Positions 33,185 through 45,885 of a stretch of DNA of 64,000 nucleotides are shown piece after piece; the stretch's first letter is position 1; every line of letters begins with the position of its first letter. The position numbers were made by a program, and so were the translations under genes. The stretch is from Riptortus pedestris. Its lineage: Eukaryota; Arthropoda; Insecta; Hemiptera; Alydidae. The DNA lies in NCBI GenBank assembly GCA_019009955.1, contig CM032228.1, forward strand, positions 224,874,501-224,938,500. Direction: 5' to 3'. The notes under the pieces were generated by a model. The model was not told the origin of the DNA. It ran no database searches and saw nothing but the letters and a program-made list of their open reading frames with translations.

Positions 33185-33800
33185 GTCCGTCAAGCAGGGG
33201 CTGCGTAAACTAAGAAGATTTTCCATGTGAAGTTTTACAATAGAGGAATCTGCATACTAGTAACGGAAGTATTAGCGGGTCTCTAAACCAATTCTACAGG
33301 AGCCGAACAGTTACAGAAACGAATTTCGGCGGAAAATTACGAATAGAACCGACATCAGCCGATCTTATCTCGTCCGTTATCCGCTCGCACTTAATAAAAA
33401 ATCAAATATTTTGGTTAATATTCAAGATAGAGAATTAATGTGTATAACAATATTTATAGATCATTCAATTTGCAATAAGATTGGTTCTATACACTTTTTC
33501 GATCCGAAGTATAGTAACGGAGATATTTCGAATATTCGAAATCCCTCCCCCCTCCCACTGGTCCAATTTCAACCATTAACGAATTTGATCTTTCTTCTTA
33601 CATAAAAATATTAAATACCGAGTTTGTGGTCACGATTAAACAAAAATTGCAACCGCTAGGGTGTTAACAGACAAATATATATAGTTTTGAGCGGACCTCA
33701 TTTTCGTCATCTTCTAGGTAGGATTGATGTACATTTGAAGACATTCTTCGAAAATCGACGACCTCAGTAGCTGGTTTTCCTTAAGGAAAATCTGCTAAAG
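33185..33800 (+). mobile_element. Full-length family A copy
   Basis: Starts GTCCGTCAAGCAGGGGCTGC and ends 'ggttttccttaaggaaaatc' plus TGCTAAA. The central TA tract is short ('caaatatatatagtt') and the 'gtacgacctca' block is shortened to 'cgacgacctcag'. Confidence 0.92.
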
Positions 33801-35475
33801 AAGAAATCCCAATAGAAAGAGTAGTATTTTTCTCAAATATTTTCTTAAACAATACAGATAAAAGTTAATTGTGATAAGAATTTCTTCATAAATCGTTATC
33901 AGTGTTGAATGTCTGAGGAGGAGCCATCTTGCCTGCAAGGATTCTGATGGCATCTTCATGGTGGTCTGCTATTCAGGCCAGGGCTGGACCGCATCACTCT
34001 CTCCTTTCTTTACTCAAAGTCATTCATTCCTTCAGAAACACATTCAAACGGATTTAATTTCTATTTAGTCCGGATTTCTGCTCATTCGTGTTTTTAATTT
34101 TCGACGAACTTCTTTAAATGTACTTCGGAGATGATGTGGTCAAGTCACATATATCATGGCGTGAGGATTTATAGGAGTAAAAAAAATTAAAATAATTTAA
34201 AAGTCTCCAAATAATTATGGGAATACCATTAAATATAGCTACCATTCTTGTTGAGAATGCAATATTTTTTCTACATTTGAAGTCCAACGAATTTTCTTTC
34301 TAACTAACCCAGTCATTAGTATTTTTCTGTTTCCACCTAAATGCTAAGGCGCTAACAATAAGGGAATATTACACTAAGTATATTTCAAGTCCAAATAACA
34401 GGTGTTGATTCCATCAAAAATTTTCATAAATGGATACATGGAAGATGTGGCGTCACTAATAAACAAAAAACTTTTTATTCTACTGAAGCTCAGTGGTTAT
34501 TTGATGGATATAATAGTTGTGTGAACAATTCACATTTTCCTCGTGCACACCACAGATGACATTACTTCGGATTCTTCTCGTCACCTCAAATAAAACCTAA
34601 AATTTAAGTTAGTCAAATAGTGGTTAAGATGTGTAACGTTATACTTAAGATTTGTATCGAACAATAAAAAATATGCGAATCATAGAAATGTTTGTGATGG
34701 ATTAAGTGGCTTAGGACTATTTAATAATAAACCTTATGTTTATAAAAACGATCCCACATTAGTCTTAATCATATTTCGCTACCTCAAAGACAGAATTTTT
34801 TTCACCTTCAAAACATTTTACAGGAACCAGAGCTCAGTAGTATGAAGAATATTCAAATAACAGCCATTTTATATATAATTTTTGAAAGAATATAAGAGGC
34901 ATTATGAATTATATTCTAATAATAATGAGGGGAGTGAACAATGTACTGAAAAGTTTTGAAAATTAATCAGTTCTTTATCATCTGACAAGTGCAGGACAAA
35001 TAATAAATTGGACTGGGGTCCAATTTATGACTTCCAAATTACGGCTAATGATACCCCCCCCTCTCAAATCATTAAAGCTTCCTGTTAAGGTATCTGATCG
35101 TTATGAGGCATGACCATTCGTTCCTGATTTTGCAATATATATTTGAAATTGCCTAATTAATTATGAACTGCGCTGAATATTAAATCTGGTTGACGTTCAT
35201 CGAAACCGTGATTTAAGACAATAAATCATTATATTTGAATATGGCAATTCCCTTATTAACCTTAATTTGGCGGTTTTATTTTAACCTTTATCAATATTTT
35301 TGGTCCTATTAATTTTTTCTTCATCAACTGTACAGACACATCTATTTGACTTTTCCCGCAGCTGGAGTATTGCAATTTGAAAACATTACATTTTGTACCT
35401 TTTTTATATAATATATCTGTAATAGAACTGAAATTACCACTTAACTAGTCTGTGGCGAAGGTTAAAACAAAAAAA
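33801..35475. other. Unassigned AT-rich stretch
   Basis: No open frame, splice-flanked block or family A copy. This is one of the quieter parts of the window. Confidence 0.45.
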
Positions 35476-35479
35476 TGGT

Positions 35480-35760
35480 TAGTTGAGAAGTGAAAATGAT
35501 TTGAATAATCATTTGAAGAGTTAATTTTATTTAGTTGACCTTCCGCTTTAGACTAATTGTGTAAAACTAAATGGGTCATTAGGTCACAATTATATTTTCT
35601 GTGTAACTTTGTGCAGTAGAACTTCTGCTGATGTGGCGTTATATTAACTCAAAACTAGTTGAGAAATAAAAATGATTTGAATAATCATGTGATGTATTAA
35701 TTTTATTTTGTGGACCTTCCGCTTTAGACTAGTTAAGTTAATTTAATAGGTCATATCTTC
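35480..35760. repeat. Direct duplication at 176-bp spacing
   Basis: Two blocks of about 105 bp starting 'tagttgaga' at 35480 and 35656 share 'aatgatttgaataatcat', 'taattttattt' and 'gaccttccgctttagacta'. 'atgatttgaataatcat' is itself an interrupted palindrome. Confidence 0.85.
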
Positions 35761-37450
35761 ACTATAAAGCTGTTTCTTTTTAGCTTTCTTAATTTATGTG
35801 CCAACTACTTCTTCTTTTATTTTTTCTAAAAGTGCTTTTAAGTCATTTCTTTTACGTATTAAAATTATTAAATATTGTATTTAAGTTTCGTTTTTAATAT
35901 AGTCAATAAGTTTACGTCTTTAATTTAAGGTATTTATGTATATTGCACTTCGTAGTCGGTGGGTTATTTCAAATCAGGCTTAGGATCCAGTTACGTTGCT
36001 ATAAGATTTATTGACCAACCTTCAATAGGATAAATATGTGTTAGTGGCTTCTCAAGCAGGCATTTGCACCACAATTATTTATTTACCATTTCATTGATTT
36101 AACGCCCCAACGAGACATCAAAATTGAAACGATTGAGGTGAAACAACATTTTCTCCAAATGCCAAAGATACATTTTCCTCTATGAACGAGACTCAAATAT
36201 CTAATCTCTACTCCGAGCCTCGTGATTATGTATTCATACTCTTGAGCCAAGATTAATATATTCAAAACATAAACATAATTTAAAAAGCTCACGAACAGGT
36301 TTATTAGGGAGGTATCAATTAACACCTCACCCGGAAATGTCTTGAATTAATTAATACACGGAGTGCACGTTTAAACGTGTTCCTCTTTAAGTATAATTAG
36401 GACCGCTATTTCAGGAGCCGGCCGGCTTTGCACGCTCACCACTCGCGTCGTCATTAGTCCACCGACCCTTATTTCCTACAATCTCATTGGTCTGAGGGTA
36501 GATTAGCAAAATGACGTCATATATCTACATATTTATTTTAAGGATGCAGGCAATTCTAAACACATGATCACTTTTAAAACCATTACAATTAATTTTTCCG
36601 GGCAGTACGGAAATAAGTTCAAGGTCAAAAGTATTTCCTGTAAAATCTGGATTTGAAAACAACCCCTCAATTAGTCGTCAGATCTTAATAGCTGATTTAT
36701 TATTTCATTCTTTGTATTTCGATGGGATACCACTTTTATTTCAACATGTATTATTTCTGCACATTTGGACATCTGTTTCTTCAAATGTCCATCGATCACA
36801 ATTTGGATACGGAGAGCATTTTGGTCTGATCGTTATGAAACTCCGCATTTAAGTGTTTCAAGTAAAACTGTGGCCTGTTAGTCAAGGTGTTAGTTAAGCC
36901 TGCCTGTGGACGGGATCTAAGAGAGTAATTGTTAGTCATCCCAATGGTTTGTCAGATGTAATACTCGTTAGACCCCGCTCATTCGTAAGCACTACGACAC
37001 TACCGAGCTATCGTAGGGAACTCGTAAATTAATGTTCTCCCTGGACGGGGATCGAACATGCGCTTATTTCCTCTTACCTTAAAGATGTGACCACGCTTGA
37101 ACCCGCACGGCCAACGGTGCTACTGAAAATAGTAAAACTGAATTGAATTTTTGTTTTGAGAGGCCTACTACACTTGAGTGTTTTCTCTTTTGATATACAA
37201 ATAGGAAGTACAGCGCATTAGAGAGTGGGAAGGATAAATAAAAAGTTAACATGCTACAGAGGGCCACTCTATGATCCTCGTATAGAAGGTAACAACATCA
37301 GTGGCGTAGGTAAACTTCCTTACAAATATGTGTATTGGTTATTAAATATTACAATTGTAACTATGAATTTTAATAATGAATACATCCCAGTGACGACCCA
37401 CAAACCACTCTTCTAGGTATTCTCCAGGCTCTCCGTTAAAAAAATGAAAT
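35761..37450. other. Unassigned stretch
   Basis: Includes a 14-bp palindrome CACGTTTAAACGTG (about 36366-36379), a GC-richer patch at 36410-36480, and a small family A-like scrap 'tcttcaaatgtccatcgatc' at 36780. No gene recognised. Confidence 0.4.
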
Positions 37451-37460
37451 AAAATGTAAT

Positions 37461-37680
37461 TTTTATTATTTATTAACATCCACATTATGCTACTGAGGCG
37501 AATTGAGCGGTTATCCACTCATTACCACCCTTCTCTAGCCAGGGTTGGACTATGGATTTTATTTAATGAGTTCGTCATTAAATAAATTCCTATTACCCAG
37601 GCGGGAATCTAACTCGCCACTCTAGTTTTTGATGTGAGATAATTGCCAATGCTTTAACACACATGGCTAACCAGAGTCCC
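37461..37680 (-). mobile_element. Full-length tRNA-derived SINE
   Basis: On the minus strand it starts 'gggactctggttagccatgt' (box A inside: 'tagccatgtgtg'), passes box B 'gagttagattcccgcctggg', the body 'gagaagggtggtaatgagtg' and 'gcatcataat'-type end, and closes with 'atgttaataaataataaaaa'. A duplicated AAAATG(T/C) flanks both sides (37451 and 37681). Confidence 0.88.
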
Positions 37681-38154
37681 AAAATGCGATTAGCATGTTA
37701 TTACAGTGAGTTACTATAAGTACGTAAGCTATTGAAGAGCTATTGGAATTTTGAAGCAGAGAGATTAGAACTGGTGCTATATATTACTTTAATACCTTCT
37801 GGAGGAGAGAAAATGGATATTAAAGTCATAGCATAACTTACAATGTCTCATTTTACACATGCTTTAAGAGGCACTTTTTAATAAGTAGAGCAAACGAATG
37901 GTCTCGTGTCCTTATGGGGTAGGGAGTTGGCGACCGAGCATAGCCTTTAAAACTGGCTACGCTTACAATAAGGGACTTCAAAACAGGCTGCGAGTATAAT
38001 AAGAGACTTTAAATAGGCAACGAGTATAATAACAGCGTTCTATGTGAATGGAAGAGTGTAATAAATACTCCTTATAGGCGACCGATGGCTCTCTAATGTC
38101 TCGGGATACGGCAGTGTGTGGGACATGGCCTAGGGGAATGTACGCTCGTGTGTG

Positions 38155-38158
<4 letters not shown>
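37681..38158. other. Unassigned stretch with a short tandem repeat
   Basis: At 37946-38038 three units of about 31 bp ('ggctgcgagtataataagag' type) lie in tandem. Nothing else recognised. Confidence 0.5.

Positions 38159-38228
<70 letters not shown>
38159..38228. repeat. Compound (CT)n-(CA)n microsatellite
   Basis: About 19 CT units followed directly by about 16 CA units. Confidence 0.98.
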
Positions 38229-38233
<5 letters not shown>

Positions 38234-38734
38234 ACAAGCAAAAAGAGAGATGCATCTTAAAGCAAGAGAGAAAAAGGAAAACGCTCATTAGTGATTTACA
38301 ATGCAAATTTATTGGCAATGGCTTTTGAGACATCCGCTCTCGTTTCATGGTCCGACACAACTTGGTCTCATTATAGTTCAAATTCAAAGTATTAGCACAT
38401 TCGCATTGGCAGAAAGCTTTTTTCGTTGTGCTCATGCCGAGATTTTTTTATGTTTTCGTTAACCGAAGAATATCATAGGTTTGACATGCTGCTGATTTTG
38501 TGGGTAAAATAATATCCTGCAGTTTTACTTGTAGGCTTCTACAGCTCCAATACAATCGGAGTTATTTGGGTTTTATAATTCCTTAGAACTACGGAAAGAG
38601 AATCAACTCAAAGTACTTGGTGTCAGGGAGGTAGACACATTTGCACTACTTGTAAAATATACTTGATGGTAAGATACACAGAATAATCTGGGCAGATTGT
38701 CGAAAACGACGGCACCAGCACTTTCAATAAGGTG
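38229..38734. other. Unassigned stretch
   Basis: No gene or repeat recognised. Confidence 0.4.
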
Positions 38735-38850
38735 TAAGCTTAGAGTCACGGTTTCGATTTCCGCGTAGGCAATAGGAATTTAGTGACTCTGCCTAAAAAA
38801 AGTGGTAACCTATACCGATTAGCCGCAGTTGCACAAAGTGGATGTCAGCC
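38735..38850 (+). mobile_element. SINE fragment
   Basis: Box-B-like 'ggtttcgatttccgcgtagg', then 'gaatttagtgactctgcct', 'agtggtaacctataccgatt' and 'agttgcacaaagtggatgtc', in plus order with internal deletions. Confidence 0.7.
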
Positions 38851-39446
38851 TTCGAATATTTAAATTTCATTATTTGGCATTAATTTTACATGTGCTTACA
38901 TCACTTGTAGGCTCGTCACCTATTTCCATTAAAATATCGAATAGCCAACTATGCAAATTATATTACAAATAAATAATCGTTATTTTAGTACATTAAGAAA
39001 AGTAAAAGAATGAAGAATAATCAAGAAATTAAATATTTTACTGGTCCTCCACAAGAATAAGTTATGAAACTATTTGACTCTCCTTTATGAAACTCATAAA
39101 GGTATGGTAGTTTTGGGAAAGGTGAAAATAAAACTAAAAATCAACTTTTATTAATGTATCTATCATGTTAGTATTTATTGACATGTGAGAATAATGGTCA
39201 CATGACTGTTGAAAACGTGTGCCCTGAAAGATTAATTTTTTTTTTCCTTCTTGAACAATTTTCAAAATAAAACTAGACCGGTTTCAGCACCTCCATTGGC
39301 ATCCAAAGTGTTCAAAATCATGCTTTATTTTATTTATTTCACAATTTCCATCTATATAACGAAGTAGTAATTAATTCAATAAACATTGTCAAACCCTCTT
39401 CAAGCTGGAGCAAAAATCATCTTTTTTCCCAAGGCATTCGTGTTTT
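38851..39446. other. Unassigned AT-rich stretch
   Basis: No gene or repeat recognised. Confidence 0.4.
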
Positions 39447-40050
39447 AAGAGTACTTATTACATTACATAGTTCTTTATTTTTTATTTATTCATATTTGTT
39501 TTATCAGTTTAATCGAGAGAAAAAGGTCGAAGACAACTTTAAAATGAAAACGTATTGTAAACACTAGCTATTCATCAGTAGTTCACAAAGTAGGGCAGAC
39601 TTGTTCCAGAGTTATTACTCACATTAAGCTATAAAACTAGTTTGACAAGTTCTATTATCGTTACGAGAGCGAATATAACACAATCCTGTCTAAGAAGAAG
39701 AAAAGGAAGAAAACAAATAGGTTGATTGCTTTATTATTTTCGGTCTAGATAAATTAATGGCGGGACTGGATTGCTGACAATACATCATTATGACAGGAAA
39801 CGTGAAGCATTTGACAGTACCAATGAGGTAGTTTTGTTGGAGAAAGATAAACGTAATTCTATCGAAATTCTTGCTCATTGATTGAACTATTATTTTTGTA
39901 TGCGTTGGATATTCATATTCGTAATTTTTCTTAAATTATTTATTTGATAACACCTTAAGGATTATTACTTTTCTTCTTTAATCAGCTTTATTGGCGAAAT
40001 AGTTCTAATAATTTGGGTTATTCGTATGAGTTAAGGATTTGGTCTTAATC
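39447..40050 (+). repeat. Inverted duplication, left arm
   Basis: The block is the reverse complement of 48345-48927 at high visible similarity: for example 'tttaatcgagagaaaaaggt', 'aaactagtttgacaagttct' and 'caatgaggtagttttgttgg'. The outer edge breaks abruptly after 'gtgttttaagagtac'. The inner edge runs into a SINE fragment that is also present in the right arm. Confidence 0.88.
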
Positions 40051-40140
40051 CAACTTGCTAAAACACCTCAACTATGCAATAGGAATTTATTTAGTAACAG
40101 ATTCATTAAATAAAACTTTTAGTCTCACTTGTGGATAAGG
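40014..40140 (+). mobile_element. SINE fragment in the left inverted arm
   Basis: Reads 'attcgtatgagttaaggatt' then 'gaatttatttagtaacagat' and 'cattaaataaaacttttagt'. The sequence before it (agttctaataatt, 40001-40013) is the same target site as the SINE in the right arm. Confidence 0.7.
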
Positions 40141-41820
40141 AACATTTAAAAATAAAAAAAAAACTCTTAAGACCCTGTCTATAAAATAATTTAAGCAAAG
40201 TTATTAATGTGGAATTCCTATACAATCAGGGAAAGTTTTGTTAAAGGTGTTTCTTGTCCCGAATAGCTCAGAAATAATTGTATAAATTCAGATATTGCAT
40301 GGTAAATATTCTTTTTAGCCTTGTCATATTTTCAAGTAACTGAAACATGGATTACAACAAATATAGAAACAAAATATAAGTAAAGAAAACTTTAACTAAA
40401 TTGTAAGTTGTTTAGCCGTGGTGAGGAGGAAGAAAAACTATTACGGCAATGTAAAATGGAAAACGACTGAGGTTAAATTATATATATGTAAATAAAGGGC
40501 AAAACGACAGCTCAAAATATTACTTTGTTTGAAGGACTATACTGCTACCTTATGTTAAATAACAAGACGCAAGAGTTTATGTTAATATGAATATATTATT
40601 CAGCTTTTTTCTTTTTTTTTTTTTGTAAGTGCCAAACGCCATACATTATTCAAAATAGGGAAGGTATTTCTGTAAGAACATAAGAGTGTATTCAGAGTAA
40701 GCGCCTTTCTTTGTCGTATATTTATATGCGTATTCTCGGGGGAGAAAGAGAAGACATGAATATTTTAAAATGTTACACAGTCTACTGAACTCATGAGTAT
40801 CTTATTCCAGGGGTGGGTTACTTTATTTTTGTTAAAGGTTATTAGTAAATATATTAAAGTATTTGTTTGTTATCAGTTTCAAACAAGTACTTTAATACAG
40901 TATATTAACAATAATTTAACAATGTTACAAGTGTATCTGATGAACATTTTGGAATACATTACCGTACGGTCGTTGTTAATGAATAATTGCTCAATATATT
41001 TTATTTTTAATACATTTTAAAATTGTCGTATACTTTTTGTTTTGTCATTATGTTTACACATTCATATTAATATTAATATAACATGTCTTATTGAATTTGG
41101 AAATGATAGAATTTTGAATGTAGTAAGCTTCTATTAAATTTACTATTGTATTTGTGTTGTTATTTATTTGCTATTATAGTATCACTACTGCTCTTGTTAA
41201 TATATTATTTATCTATTAATTTATGTTAGTATTTTTATTTGACTATTTATATATGTATTTATTTGATGTCATTATTATTATTTTTTCAAACTAACCTTGT
41301 ACCAACAAATATTATATAGCTGAACTCTTTTGCTATGTGTAAATCCTGTAAAGCAAATAGAATATCTGTCTATCTGGGCTACCAATATTAAAATATTTAT
41401 TTTTTATAATTACTGGTTCATCAATTTTTGTCCTGAACGTCTCATGAATGTGAGTGAAATTTGTAAAGTTAATTAATTATTATTTATTGCTCGATCAAAG
41501 TGCTTTATAAACTATTTAAATTTTCGCCTCTTCCATAATACATTCTCTCCCATTCCCTCATTCATTTACCAGTCAAACATAATAAGGTTGACACATAACT
41601 GATTAATTCTCAGGAGTTTTAGTAATAGAAGAGGAAATATGTTATTACAGAAAAGAAAATTGTATGAAGTTAAGAGCGAAACTGAATAAATACTATTATA
41701 CTCATTAGCAAAATTAATGAAATTCGAAGTGAGTTCAAAGAATGCATTTTTTCTATTATACAGTTTTTTCCCTATCTTTGCAAGTTATAGCTAAAATGTC
41801 ACTTATACATCTTATAACCA
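40141..41820. other. Unassigned AT-rich stretch
   Basis: Very AT-rich with T-tracts (about 40607-40625) and no recognised content. Confidence 0.45.
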
Positions 41821-42000
41821 GCCAGAAAATTATTAGTTGTTTATATCGGGTTCTTTCTTAGGGACAACATGGAAAAATGGCGAGTTGAGTAGTCATTCTG
41901 GCGCCATCTGCACGAATTATTCCGATATCATATTATACCTCATTTATCATGATTAATAAATTTAAATGTAAAATTCTCCCCCTGTGTGACGGATATTTTA
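41820..42000 (-). mobile_element. Decayed family A right-end fragment
   Basis: 'tatcgggttctttcttaggg' and a final 'tccccctgtgtgacggatat' resemble the right side of the minus-oriented family seen at 31480-31570. Confidence 0.4.
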
Positions 42001-42478
42001 CATTTGTTGTTTTGCTTATTTCCATTAAACATAATACTCTTACTTGAGTTTTTCCCCAAACATATTTTAATAATCATTCTAAAATGTTAAAATTTAAACA
42101 TAACATATGTTATCGATATATTATAAGCTGTATGTATGCGATATTCAAATTTATGATTTGTATGACTTTAAACTCTTCTACTGTGACTTGTTGAGATACT
42201 TTCAAAATGAATACTTGATTTACTAATTACTACACGCTTTTATATAGTAAAATATATGTGCAAACAAATATGTGTTCTTTTTTTTCAATTGATCGTAAAA
42301 ATAACCTGGGAGTAGACTAAATTGTTAATACTGAATAAGAAGAACAGTCTCAAAGACATTTCTGGTATTTTCTGCACAAATTTGAAGATGGATTGAGAGC
42401 AGCCTATGAAACTTCCTACGTCATATATATGTCAGTTTTAGTTCTGTTTCCACACGGCTTGGGCTTTAAACGTCATAC
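42001..42478. other. Unassigned AT-rich stretch
   Basis: Nothing recognised. Confidence 0.4.
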
Positions 42479-42668
42479 CTTTTTGACAGAGGTTTCCTAA
42501 ATCCAAACGTGCTTGACGGCCGTAGGTCACAAAATCGTAAACCACATTTCCACCTGACAGGGTGGCAACCCTTACTGAATGTGAATTTACAGCTACGTTC
42601 TGTTCTCAATTTTCTTTCTTCTTTTGAAATTTCCTCAAATATGTTCATATCTACGCCATATTGTATAT
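42479..42668 (-). CDS. Candidate internal exon, Cys-rich peptide
   Basis: A 190-bp open block on the minus strand could be bounded by an acceptor (tcataatactag, ending at 42669, weak pyrimidine tract) and a donor (TCAAAAAG|GTATGACG, at 42479/42478). It enters with two bases of a split codon and leaves in phase 2. The peptide has an acidic-basic start (NIFEEISKEERKLRTER), then four Cys spaced CKFTFSKGC and KCGLRFCDL, and ends in a basic Gly/Phe stretch. Composition is GC-richer than the surroundings. Without splicing the frame stays open to 42747 and ends at a stop at 42466-42468. I do not recognise the family. It could equally be a piece of an unknown repeat. Confidence 0.3.
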
Positions 42669-43079
42669 CTAGTATTATGATAATAAATAACAAGAGAGGA
42701 AGGAGAACATTTTCTATCGATAAATATATTAATATATGAGCAACCACATTTTCAGAAGTGGTATTATAACTCGAATTCGAAGAGAAAAGGAAATTTATTT
42801 TTATGTGCTACTCAATTTTGACAATTTTTTTTTTATTTTATAACAGAAATATATAGAATTTAATACTTATCTTATAAAAATAAGATAGCAAATATATTTT
42901 GTATGCTTAAACACACAATTGCATGTCAATGTTGCTTATTTTTAAAAACACTGGGGTCATCTTAAATACAAATAAAATTCTTACATTCTTTCTTTCGTTT
43001 GAACTGTAGCCCTTGAGTCTTAAACTGCCATCTTCCCACTATCATATATTAAAAAGGACTTATGTACCGTCACAATGCA

Positions 43080-43480
43080 TATGTAGAACAGAAAATGGAT
43101 GACATGTATCAAATCTTACCAAAACAAATCATACATCAATACATACCAAATATGACTCACAACAACTACAACACAATTAAGAGGCACCATCTCAAATGCA
43201 CACAATTTGTAACGGAACATGGACAGACAGGACATTGTTGAACAAGATTTAAAATTCAAGACAATGACAAATGTACGTGCGACTTACAGACACCACAAAC
43301 ATTTTAAATATGCTCTATGACTGTTCAACGTTTAATCAAAATAGATCAACTTTAATAATGAACTTAATTTTAAAAGGAGGTAATTGGCCAGAACCACCTC
43401 ATATATTATTTAATAAATATAATAAAGAACTTATAAAGTTTATCAAAAGTTTAGGTATGATTGTAGCAAAAGTACATTAG
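43080..43480 (+). pseudogene. Non-LTR retrotransposon pol C-terminal fragment
   Basis: Plus-strand frames give IHQYIPNMTHNN, then TEHGQTGHC, TRFKIQDNDKCTCDLQTPQ, and after a frame change NMLYDCSTFNQNR and GGNWPEPPHILFNKYNKEL. The order 'GHG...., RFK...., C.C....QT..H....C..F...R..L' is the usual pol ending in non-LTR elements. One frameshift and one stop break it. After the stop at 43480 comes a T-rich AT tail region. It is unrelated to the fragment at 29015, which has a different knuckle. Confidence 0.65.
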
Positions 43481-44121
43481 AATATAAAGTTGATTAGGAA
43501 AGAGAATTACAATTCAATATATTTACCCTAAATAGACTCGTAATTTAAACATGGGTTCAGTTTAAGTTTAGTTAATTTGTTTGTTTTTTTCACTTCATTT
43601 ATTAATTTTATTTGTAATTATCTCGCTTATTTTAATGTTTTATTTTATTATCTCATTTTATCTTTTTATTATTTCATTCAATTTTTATTTTATTTTTAAT
43701 TTTTTATTATTTTGTTTATTATTATTATATTTGATTATATAGTTAATTAACGTGTAAATATTTTAAAATAATGTATTTAAACATAATCATACATGTAATA
43801 TGCTATGTGGCAATGGAACATCTATTCAAATAAATAACTCCTCAAAGGGTTACTATGAAGAGAAAGAAAAACCGCCATCGAAGAGGTTCGCGATGAGAGA
43901 TTTAGAGTGGCGATCAATTCTACAATCCTTGTTAATGAACAACAACAACACTTGTTAACAACAATCCTTGTTAATTCTAGGAGGACCTAGAATAAGTTAG
44001 TACCTGGTGGAGTGACGAGACTCAAATTACAAAAGGTGTCCAGCGACCGAGTCGCCTTAAAGGACGTAATGCCGGTAGCCATTCTGAGGATAGAGACTGT
44101 ATGAAAATTTACTTTCACATT
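43481..44121. other. Unassigned stretch
   Basis: 43500-43840 is extremely T/A-rich and may be the retrotransposon 3' region. 43860-44100 is GC-richer, with nothing recognised. Confidence 0.4.
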
Positions 44122-44356
44122 GTTAACAGATTTCCTTAATTAGCTATAGAGGTTGTGCTGATAAATCTATTTTAGAAAAAAATATCTCCAAATCTAAATG
44201 AGGAATCGTTCAAAACTATACGTCTGTTAACGCTCTAGCGTTCGCAATTTTGTTTAATCGTCACCAAACTCGATACTTTATATGTAAAACTAAAGATCGA
44301 GGTCATTCCAGCACCTAGGAAATGAGCTTCGGATACACAGTCCCTGCGCGACTGAC
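44122..44356 (-). mobile_element. Family A copy with a large internal deletion
   Basis: Both ends are present ('ttaacagatttccttaatta' and 'cacagtccctgcgcgactga') with 'ctgttaacgctctagcgttc' and 'actaaagatcgagg' between, but only about 235 bp remain. The C-rich to right-end portion is deleted. Confidence 0.8.
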
Positions 44357-45519
44357 TTTTTTGGATAATGGTTTATAGACCATAAAATAGTTATTTCCAT
44401 TACTAGGACGCAAAGTGGGCGTTTTTGGTGCGAGGCCTAGTTTTAGTTTTTTAGTGAAAATTACTTTTCATTATACTGCTCAAATATAGTAAAAAAAAAA
44501 TATCCATTTCAGTTATAATTGATTCATTTTTGTAAAGTAACACAAATCAAATTTAGACAGCTGTTACATATTAAAATTTATATTAATTGAACAATTGTTA
44601 TTATTAGATATATTTAGACATTTATTGGGTAATGTTTTTTATCACTTTTATTAACAAACACTTTTCATTTGGAGCATTAATCATAAATTTTAGCGTAAGT
44701 TTTCAATTGGGGCATTAATCATAAATTTTTAGAGTAAGTTTTCCAAAACATCTGTTTTACTTTGCTTCCTAGGACGGAAAATAGCTACTTTGCGTACTCA
44801 AACTGGATATTGAGAACACATGCTTTGCGTGCAGTATAATGAAAACATTTATAGATAAACACCTTAAACCTAACGGGCATCTCTATTCACGTATTTATTA
44901 TAAGCTATCTGTACATTCGTGTTGGAATGTTGATATTGTAACTACAAATTTCTCTTTCCAATAAACAGTGAGAAAGAAAAGTGGAAAATAAATTTATCTA
45001 AACTGAACGAACTACCGTGATTTACATTTTTTCTTAATTCCATTCAGCTATTTGTTTTACGCTTGCGCTATAAATGAAAGTCTGAATATTAATGAGCTCA
45101 TTAAACATTTTCCTTGTTGGGAAGAAGGCTATAACGGTAGTCTGTTTCTATATGGAGAAAGTTTATTGAAGTCGCCGGCTAATGCCTGCAGAGCCAAATA
45201 AGACCAGATGACGCTGTAACAAATAAATTGCCTCCATATAATGCTTTCGGAACAAGGATTTAATGATTGGCTTGTCTCAGTATCTAGGTGTGAGGAAGGT
45301 CTTTGCTCAATAGAAACTGGCTGATATGTATGTGAGTTGCTCAGAAAGGGTTAACATTCAAAGCAATTTAGCCGTTTGAATATAAACCCTTAAATTTATT
45401 ATACTGCCGCTACATCAAAGTAATCAATTTAAGTGAAAATGTCCTTCGGTTTTTATTCGATGCCTAATAGAATCAGTAGACTACCGAGTACTCTCTCGGC
45501 ACAACCAGATTTCTTAGAA
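44357..45519. other. Unassigned stretch with a small tandem duplication
   Basis: At 44671-44749 a 38-bp unit ('gcattaatcataaatttt') is duplicated. Otherwise nothing recognised. Confidence 0.45.
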
Positions 45520-45885
45520 GTCCGTCACGCTTCGAATATTCGGAATATCTCCGTTATTACACGTCGGTTCGAAAAGTTTTATAGAATCAATCTTATTGTA
45601 AATGTAACTTTCTATAAATGTTGTTATGTATATGTTTTCTCTTTATTGAATATTAACCGAGATAATTTTCAGCCATCAGTTAACTCCCACTCCTACTTGT
45701 GACATATTAACAATAGGCCGTTGTGTCATGAAGCATTTCACTCAAAGGCACAATCCAAAATATTTTTACCAAATATTAGTTTCGTTTGTTTTCTAGGTAG
45801 GATCGATGGACATTTAAAGAAATTTTTCCAGTCATGAGTACAACCTCAATATCTGATTTACCCTATGGGGGTCCAGCAGCAAAAG
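45520..45885 (+). mobile_element. Family A mosaic with inverted interior
   Basis: The first 11 bp (GTCCGTCACGC) and the last about 95 bp ('taggtaggatcgatggacat' to 'agcagcaaaa') are in plus orientation. The part between (45531-45790: 'aatatctccgttattacacg', 'atattaaccgagataatttt', 'cccactcctacttgtgacat') is in minus orientation. Confidence 0.8.

Noticed and set aside
36366..36379. 14-bp palindrome CACGTTTAAACGTG
   Set aside because: A single short palindrome in 64 kb is not remarkable and has no supporting context.
37978..38435. Cys-Val and Arg-Glu repeat frames
   Set aside because: They are translations of the (CT)n-(CA)n microsatellite.
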